Source of the DNA: DASUBN01 sp035691665
Lineage (GTDB): Bacteria; Pseudomonadota; Gammaproteobacteria; Natronospirales; REEB76
DNA: 10,334 bases
Direction: 5' to 3'
NCBI GenBank assembly: GCA_035691665.1
Contig: DASSIS010000110.1
Span: 1 to 10,334, forward strand
Below the pieces are notes generated by a model. That model saw nothing but the letters and a program-made list of their open reading frames with translations, was not told the origin of the DNA and did not search any database. Positions 6,425-10,334 of this stretch are shown here, piece by piece. Every line of letters begins with the position of its first letter. The stretch's first letter is position 1. The position numbers were made by a program, and so were the translations under genes.

Positions 6425-7261
6425 CTAGAGCAAGCGGATACCGAGTGCCACGAGCCCGGCGACTAGACAGTAGATGCCGAAAGGTCGCAGCGCCGTCACT
6501 TCGGTGGTCTTGAACCAGCGCATCAGAAACCACACGCTCAGCCAGGCGAAGATGCCAGCCAGCACGCCGCCGGCGAGGATGACCGGCAGCAGGCCCGGCG
6601 GCAGTGACGCGTGCGCGTGGAGCAGCTTCGGGATCTCCAGCAAGCCCGCGGCGCCGATGATGGGCGTGGCGAGTAGGAAGGAGTAGCGGGCGGAAGCGGC
6701 GTAGTCGAGTCCGCCCATGAGGCCCGCCACCAATGTCACGCCGGAACGGGAGACACCGGGGATGAGGGCCAGGGCCTGGGCGCAGCCGATGAGGAAGGCC
6801 TTGCCCCAGGCCATGCCGCCTAGGTCCTGGCTCGCCGCCTGCCGTTTGAAGCGGTCGCCGACGATCAGCACCGCGCCGTTCAGCATCAGGAACACGGCCG
6901 CCACCGTGAAGCCGCCGAAGAGGGCGCGCAGCCGGTGCTCGAGCAGGAAGCCCAGCAGCCCCGCGGGCACCGTGCCGCAGACCAGCAGCCAGAAGAGCCG
7001 TGCCTCGGGGTTGCCGACACCGCCGCGGGCACGGCCCAGTCCCTTGAAGAGCTCGAGCCAGTCGCGCCAGAAATAGAGGAACAGCGCCCCGGCCGTGCCG
7101 ATGTGCAACACCACGATGTAGGGCAGGAACCAGGGGGCTTCGCGGTCGATGGGCCAGTGCAGGAGCGCCGGGAGCAGCACGCTGTGGCCCAGGCTGCTGA
7201 TGGGGAAGAGCTCGGTGACGCCTTGCAGGATGGCGAGCAGGATGAGATAGAGACCGAGCAC
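6425..7261 (-). CDS. uppP: Undecaprenyl-diphosphate phosphatase (UppP/BacA family)
   Basis: UppP removes one phosphate from undecaprenyl diphosphate at the inner membrane, recycling the lipid carrier for peptidoglycan and other polymers; overexpression gives bacitracin resistance in known cases. The 278-residue product is strongly hydrophobic with about eight predicted membrane segments. Both signature motifs are present: QGVTELFPISSLGH (13-26, the (E/Q)xxxE motif with Gln13 and Glu17, plus His26) and PGVSRSGVT (168-176) with Arg172. 'SSLGH' replaces the commoner 'SSTGH', suggesting a sub-branch. GTG 7261 is preferred over in-frame GTG 7267 because GGAGG at 7271-7267 would then be five bases upstream; the longer form would start inside the Shine-Dalgarno. 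It converges on the DinB gene with three bases between the stop codons and lies downstream of the lysine operon on the same strand. It may have its own promoter at 7309-7336. Confidence 0.93.
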   Translation of the reverse strand: MLGLYLILLAILQGVTELFPISSLGHSVLLPALLHWPIDREAPWFLPYIVVLHIGTAGALFLYFWRDWLELFKGLGRARGGVGNPEARLFWLLVCGTVPAGLLGFLLEHRLRALFGGFTVAAVFLMLNGAVLIVGDRFKRQAASQDLGGMAWGKAFLIGCAQALALIPGVSRSGVTLVAGLMGGLDYAASARYSFLLATPIIGAAGLLEIPKLLHAHASLPPGLLPVILAGGVLAGIFAWLSVWFLMRWFKTTEVTALRPFGIYCLVAGLVALGIRLL

Positions 7262-7266
7262 GAGCA

Positions 7267-7272
7267 CCTCCC
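7267..7272 (-). promoter_or_regulatory. Ribosome binding site deciding the uppP start
   Basis: On the minus strand GGGAGG (7272-7267) abuts GTG 7267 but is five bases from GTG 7261, which favours 7261 as the initiation codon. Confidence 0.6.
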
Positions 7273-7281
7273 GACAGAAGA

Positions 7282-7302
7282 ACGCCGCGCAGGGCGCGGC
7301 GT
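7282..7302 (-). terminator. Hairpin between the ALDH gene and uppP (terminator or attenuator-like)
   Basis: ACGCCGCGC (7282-7290) and GCGCGGCGT (7294-7302) form a perfect 9-bp GC-rich stem with a 3-base loop. On the minus strand it is followed by TTCTTCTG, a moderate T-rich tail, 30 bases after the stop of the ALDH gene. This fits an intrinsic terminator for the lysine operon. It also lies just upstream of the uppP Shine-Dalgarno and could affect uppP expression. Confidence 0.6.
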
Positions 7303-7308
7303 CGTTCC

Positions 7309-7336
7309 ATTATGGCCTAAACGCGGCCGTCATCAA
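7309..7336 (-). promoter_or_regulatory. Candidate sigma-70 promoter for uppP
   Basis: On the minus strand TTGATG (7336-7331, 4 of 6 to TTGACA) and CATAAT (7314-7309, 5 of 6 to TATAAT) are 16 bases apart. The -35 overlaps the stop codon of the ALDH gene. The expected start point near 7302 would place the hairpin 7282-7302 at the very 5' end of the uppP transcript. Confidence 0.45.
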
Positions 7337-8865
7337 CCCAGGTCGAACTTGATGCCTTGCGCGAGCGGCAACGCATCGGACCAGTTGAGGGTGTTGGTCT
7401 GGCGACGCATGTACTGCTTCCAGGCGTCAGAGCCGGACTCACGGCCGCCGCCGGTCTCCTTCTCGCCGCCGAAGGCCCCGCCGATCTCGGCACCGGAGGT
7501 GCCGATGTTCACGTTGGCGATGCCGCAGTCGCTGCCCACCGCCGAGAGGAAGTACTCGGCGTTCTTCACGCTGGTGGTGAAGATGGCCGAAGACAGGCCC
7601 TGGGGCACGTCGTTGTGCATGCGGATGGCCTCATCCAGCGTCTTGTAGGACATGACGTAGAGGATGGGAGCGAAGGTCTCGCTCTTGACGATGTCCCACT
7701 CGTTCCTGGCCTTGACGATGGTGGGCTCCACGAAGAAGCCGGGGCGGTCCAGCTTCTTGCCGCCGGCCAGCACCTGGCCGCCGGCTTTCTGCACCGCGGC
7801 CACGGCGCTCTCGTAGCGGTTCACTGCGTCCTGGCTGCACAGCGGGCCCATGAGGGTGCCGGAGTCCAGCGGGTCGCCGATGCGCACCTGCTTGTAAGCG
7901 GCCACCAGCTTCTGGGTGAGGCTGTCCACGATGCTCTCGTGCACGATCAGGCGGCGGGTGGTGGTGCAGCGCTGGCCGGCGGTGCCGACCGAGCCGAACA
8001 CCACGGCCGGGACCACCAGCTTGAGGTCGGCAGTCTCGTCCACCACGATGGCGTTGTTCCCGCCCAGCTCCAGCAGGGACTTGCCCATGCGGTTGGCGAC
8101 CATCTCGCCCACCTTGCGGCCGATGGCGGTGGAACCGGTGAAGGACACCAGCGCCACGCGCTCGTCCTTCACGAAGCGCTCCGCCAGGCGGTTGTCGCCG
8201 TCGATGAACAGGCTGAAGATGGCCGGCAGGCCGTGCTTCTCCAGCACCTTGTTGCAGATGTTCTGCACCGCGATGGCGCAGAGCGGGGTGCGGGGCGAGG
8301 GCTTCCACACCGTGATGTCGCCGCAGATGGCGGCGATGAAGGCGTTCCAGGACCACACCGCCACCGGGAAGTTGAAGGCGGAGATCACGCCCACTACACC
8401 GATGGGATGCCACTGCTCGGACATGCGGTGCCGGGCGCGCTCGGAGTGCATGGTGCGGCCGTAGAGCATGCGTGACTGGCCGACCGCGAAGTCGGCGATA
8501 TCGATCATCTCCTGCACTTCGCCGTCGCCCTCGGGCTTGATCTTGCCCATCTCGAGCGACACCAAGCTGCCCAAGTCGTCCTTGTGCTTGCGCAGCTCCT
8601 CGCCCATGAGGCGCACGGCTTCGCCGCGCTTGGGCGCCGGCACCTCACGCCAGGCCTTGAACGCCACCTCGGCGTCATTGATCACCTGCTCGTAGTCCGC
8701 CTCGGTGGCGCAGTGCACCTTGGCGATCACCTTGCCGGTGGCCGGGTTGATGGAGTCGATCACCTTGCCGCCGGCGCTCTTGCGCCAGCCGCCGGTGGCG
8801 GTCCAGGTGCCCGCGTTGTCCTGGGTCAGGCCCAGGTTGGAGAGGATCTTGCTGATGTCGGCCAT
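7333..8865 (-). CDS. amaB: Alpha-aminoadipate semialdehyde / piperideine-6-carboxylate dehydrogenase (ALDH7 family)
   Basis: This 510-residue enzyme oxidises alpha-aminoadipate-6-semialdehyde (cyclic form piperideine-6-carboxylate) to alpha-aminoadipate with NAD(P)+, in cytosolic lysine degradation. It is full length with the ALDH landmarks: AFNFP (163-167) with Asn165, cofactor loop FTGSTAIG (242-249), LELGGNN (265-271) with general-base Glu266, and GQRCTTTRR (297-305) with nucleophile Cys300. Assignment to the ALDH7A1/antiquitin branch rests on residues 455-487, where GAEIGGAFGGEK, TGGGRESGSDAWK and YMRR occur in the order seen in human ALDH7A1, and on the C-terminal LPLAQGIKF. ATG 8865 has AGGAG five bases upstream; an open extension to 8997 overlaps the upstream gene and lacks family likeness. 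It lies 25 bases downstream of the lysine/saccharopine dehydrogenase gene, forming an operon that supports this substrate. The symbol follows Pseudomonas putida AmaB. Confidence 0.93.
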   Translation of the reverse strand: MADISKILSNLGLTQDNAGTWTATGGWRKSAGGKVIDSINPATGKVIAKVHCATEADYEQVINDAEVAFKAWREVPAPKRGEAVRLMGEELRKHKDDLGSLVSLEMGKIKPEGDGEVQEMIDIADFAVGQSRMLYGRTMHSERARHRMSEQWHPIGVVGVISAFNFPVAVWSWNAFIAAICGDITVWKPSPRTPLCAIAVQNICNKVLEKHGLPAIFSLFIDGDNRLAERFVKDERVALVSFTGSTAIGRKVGEMVANRMGKSLLELGGNNAIVVDETADLKLVVPAVVFGSVGTAGQRCTTTRRLIVHESIVDSLTQKLVAAYKQVRIGDPLDSGTLMGPLCSQDAVNRYESAVAAVQKAGGQVLAGGKKLDRPGFFVEPTIVKARNEWDIVKSETFAPILYVMSYKTLDEAIRMHNDVPQGLSSAIFTTSVKNAEYFLSAVGSDCGIANVNIGTSGAEIGGAFGGEKETGGGRESGSDAWKQYMRRQTNTLNWSDALPLAQGIKFDLG

Positions 8866-8890
8866 GGGGACTCCTGAGATACTGCTCGCC

Positions 8891-10054
8891 TTAGGCCACG
8901 AACTGCTTGGCGGCCTCGCCGGTGCGCACCAGGCGCGCCGAGAGCTCGGCGGTCTCGGCCTGAGCATAGGCCTTGCCGAAACGGTTGTTGAGCACATCGG
9001 TGAGGCTGAAGCGTTCCTGCATCACCAGGCCCTGGTACTTCTTCGGGTCCTTCATCACCAGGTCCACGACCGCGGCGATACCGGCGCTGGTGGTCACCTG
9101 GATGGCGGACCACAAGTGGCCGGCGATCTCCTGCGGATAGACCGCGTTGGAGTAGCTCTCCTCCATGAACTTGCCGTGCTGCAGGCCGCTCACGGAAACG
9201 TAGATGAGCACCACGTCCTGCACGGTGCGCGGCACCGCGCGCTCCAGGATGCGTTTCAGGGTGTCGCGGTCCTGGTTCATCCCCAGGTCGTTCATTAACA
9301 GGCGCATCACCTCGCAGTGGCCGGGGTAGCGCATGGTTTTGTAGGTCATGTTGCGCACCTTGCCGGCATAGGTCTCGGCCAGGGAGCCCAAACCTCCGGA
9401 GGTGTTGAAGGCCTCGTAGAGCTTGCCTTCGAGCTGGATGGTCTCCAGACCCTCGAGCGGCATCAGCGCCGCTTCCTTGCCGTTCACGATGCCGTAGCAG
9501 GTGTTGCCATACTCGTTGATGACGCCGTCGGAAGACCAGGTCAGCGAATACTTGGTCATGTTGCCCGGGTTCTGGGGGAGTGCGCCGACACGCAGCTTCA
9601 CGTCGTGGATCTCGTCGAAGTGGCGCATCAGTTCGTTGGCGGCGATGCTGATGAAACCCGGGGCGAGGCCGCACTGGGGCGCGAAGGTGGTCTTGGCGCC
9701 CTGGGCGGTCGCGGTCACCGAGCGAGTCACTTCCACGTCTTCGGTGAGGTCAAAATAATGCATGTCCAGCTTGCGGGCCACCTCGGCCACCGGCGGGTTG
9801 CAGAAGTAGGGCAGGCTCGAGATCACGGCGTCGGCAGGGTGAGCCTTGAGGTGAGTCTCCAGGGCGGCCTTGTTGGAGGCATCCACCTGGTAGGCCTTGA
9901 TGGCGATGCCGGCCTGCTTGTGGCTGGCCGCTACGGACTCGGCAGCCTTGCCGTTGGCGTCGGCGAGGCTGATCTCATAGTCGCCGGAGGAGGCCAGGAG
10001 GCCGGAGAGCAGGGAACCGATCTTGCCGGCGCCGAGGACGAGCACGCGATGCAT
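8891..10054 (-). CDS. Lysine 6-dehydrogenase / saccharopine dehydrogenase family oxidoreductase
   Basis: This 387-residue NAD(P)-dependent enzyme belongs to the saccharopine dehydrogenase superfamily. The N-terminal Rossmann domain starts with VLVLGAGKIG (4-13; G8, G10, G13), with an acidic Asp32 (SLADAN) at the end of strand 2, often linked to NAD preference. The central catalytic part has PQCGLAPGF (126-134), AFNTSGGLGSLAE (215-227) and TMRYPGHCEVM (240-250). These last motifs and the length resemble the lysine 6-dehydrogenase of Geobacillus, which converts lysine directly to alpha-aminoadipate semialdehyde. Glutamate-forming saccharopine dehydrogenase (LYS9 type) gives the same product from saccharopine and cannot be excluded. 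Either way the product is the substrate of the ALDH7 enzyme encoded 25 bases downstream. No lysine-ketoglutarate reductase gene is in the window, which slightly favours the direct route. ATG 10054 has AGGAG at 10067-10063, eight bases upstream. No truncation seen. Confidence 0.82.
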   Translation of the reverse strand: MHRVLVLGAGKIGSLLSGLLASSGDYEISLADANGKAAESVAASHKQAGIAIKAYQVDASNKAALETHLKAHPADAVISSLPYFCNPPVAEVARKLDMHYFDLTEDVEVTRSVTATAQGAKTTFAPQCGLAPGFISIAANELMRHFDEIHDVKLRVGALPQNPGNMTKYSLTWSSDGVINEYGNTCYGIVNGKEAALMPLEGLETIQLEGKLYEAFNTSGGLGSLAETYAGKVRNMTYKTMRYPGHCEVMRLLMNDLGMNQDRDTLKRILERAVPRTVQDVVLIYVSVSGLQHGKFMEESYSNAVYPQEIAGHLWSAIQVTTSAGIAAVVDLVMKDPKKYQGLVMQERFSLTDVLNNRFGKAYAQAETAELSARLVRTGEAAKQFVA

Positions 10055-10122
10055 GGACGAGACTCCTAAAAGTGTTCTTTATTGAAGGTCCGGACCGCCC
10101 CTCGACGGCCGGCCGCGCGCTG

Positions 10123-10186
10123 CGGACGCGGTTTGACAGGAGAAGCAGCCAAAAAGCGCGTAATTTTGCCACAAACCGCGCGTCCG
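10123..10186. repeat. Imperfect inverted repeat in the divergent intergenic region
   Basis: CGGACGCGGTTTG (10123-10135) pairs with CAAACCGC-GC-GTCCG (10172-10186): 13 matching bases with a two-base insertion on the right. Within it CGCGGTTTG / CAAACCGCG is an uninterrupted 9-bp match. The 36-base centre is comparatively AT-rich. It sits midway between the divergent lysine operon and the DAHP synthase gene, so it could be a pair of operator half-sites or a stem-loop near the start of the lysine operon transcript. The rest of the 184-base gap also holds palindromes GGTCCGGACC (10087-10096) and CGGCCGGCCG (10106-10115). Confidence 0.45.
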
Positions 10187-10199
10187 TCGTACCCCGTGC

Positions 10200-10228
10200 T
10201 TGGCCCTGTCATGCCCGGCGTGTAGCAT
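10200..10228 (+). promoter_or_regulatory. Candidate promoter for the DAHP synthase gene
   Basis: TTGGCC (10200-10205) and TAGCAT (10223-10228) are 17 bases apart, each matching the sigma-70 consensus at 4 of 6 positions. The start point would fall near 10235, leaving a leader of only a few bases before ATG 10239. That would fit the absence of a Shine-Dalgarno, but the elements are weak. Confidence 0.3.
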
Positions 10229-10238
10229 GGCGGGCCCT

Positions 10239-10334
10239 ATGGACCGCGAATTCCTCCATCCTTGGAAGCCGGACAGCTGGCGCTCCCGCGTCGCCGGACA
10301 GCAGCCCCTGTACCCCGACGCCGCGGCCGCGGAA
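10239..10334 (+). CDS. Class II (plant-type) DAHP synthase, N-terminal fragment (3' end outside window)
   Basis: The first 32 codons are present and the frame stays open to the window edge. The segment HPWKPDSWRS (7-16) followed by QQPLYPDAAA (21-30) matches the N-terminus of class II 3-deoxy-D-arabino-heptulosonate-7-phosphate synthases, where W-x-P-x-SWR and QQP-x-YPD are conserved. The enzyme condenses phosphoenolpyruvate and erythrose-4-phosphate in the first step of the shikimate pathway. Catalytic residues lie downstream and cannot be judged. The in-frame ATG 10227 would add four residues (MAGP); neither start has a clear Shine-Dalgarno. The gene is divergent from the lysine operon. Some class II enzymes belong to secondary-metabolite clusters (phenazine type) rather than the general pathway; nothing visible here points that way. 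Confidence 0.82.
   Translation, partial: MDREFLHPWKPDSWRSRVAGQQPLYPDAAAAE

Noticed and set aside
6405..7310. Second minus-strand open frame of 301 codons over uppP
   Set aside because: Arg/Pro/Ala-rich shadow; the other frame carries both UppP motifs and the membrane segments.
7357..8475. Plus-strand open frame of 372 codons opposite the ALDH gene
   Set aside because: Antisense to a fully conserved ALDH7 sequence; composition (His, Val, Gly, Ala, Asp repeats) is typical of reverse-complement reading of a real gene.
8826..9674. Minus-strand open frame of 282 codons within the lysine dehydrogenase gene
   Set aside because: Arg/Gly/Pro-rich out-of-frame reading of the real gene with no recognisable domain.
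10133..10138. Perfect TTGACA hexamer on the plus strand before the DAHP synthase gene
   Set aside because: The nearest -10-like hexamer (TAATTT at 10161) is 22 bases away, too far for a normal promoter, and the hexamer overlaps the left arm of the inverted repeat.

Overview
The window is gene-dense, GC-rich chromosomal DNA that reads as a free-living Gammaproteobacterium. The placement rests on the closeness of FumC, NudL and MazG to gammaproteobacterial forms, a PlpD-type patatin autotransporter, a class II DAHP synthase and a Pseudomonas-like lysine-catabolism dehydrogenase. The genus cannot be fixed from this sequence. No rRNA, tRNA, CRISPR array, insertion sequence, phage gene or integrase is visible, and codon use looks uniform.

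Layout. (1) 2-1826, plus strand: the 3' end of class II fumarase (fumC), then a NudL-type Nudix hydrolase and MazG. NudL and MazG overlap by one base at a TTG start and form a pair of nucleotide or CoA 'housecleaning' pyrophosphohydrolases. (2) 1972-2985: a DegV-family (fatty-acid-binding fold) protein with a potentially structured leader, closed by a perfect 10-bp hairpin with a TTCG loop. (3) 3075-5402: a secreted outer-membrane patatin phospholipase (passenger, POTRA, Omp85 barrel; type Vd secretion). It is followed 22 bases later by a half-size asparaginase-like protein (5425-5910) and a DinB/YfiT-fold metal-binding protein (5912-6421), probably one operon. (4) 6425-10054, minus strand: uppP (undecaprenyl-diphosphate phosphatase), converging on dinB with a 3-base gap. 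Upstream of it lies a two-gene lysine-catabolism operon: a lysine/saccharopine dehydrogenase and an alpha-aminoadipate semialdehyde dehydrogenase of the ALDH7 family. (5) 10239-end, plus strand: the first 32 codons of class II DAHP synthase, divergent from the lysine operon across a 184-base region with an imperfect inverted repeat.

How the genes work together. The clearest unit is the lysine operon: the upstream enzyme would make alpha-aminoadipate semialdehyde (in equilibrium with piperideine-6-carboxylate), which the ALDH oxidises to aminoadipate. NudL and MazG plausibly clean up damaged or non-canonical nucleotides. DegV and the patatin enzyme both concern lipids or fatty acids but are separated by a terminator. 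The remainder is ordinary housekeeping. I see no convincing new multi-gene system. The most unusual items are the half-length asparaginase coupled to DinB, the C-terminal tail on the autotransporter barrel, and several candidate structured leaders.
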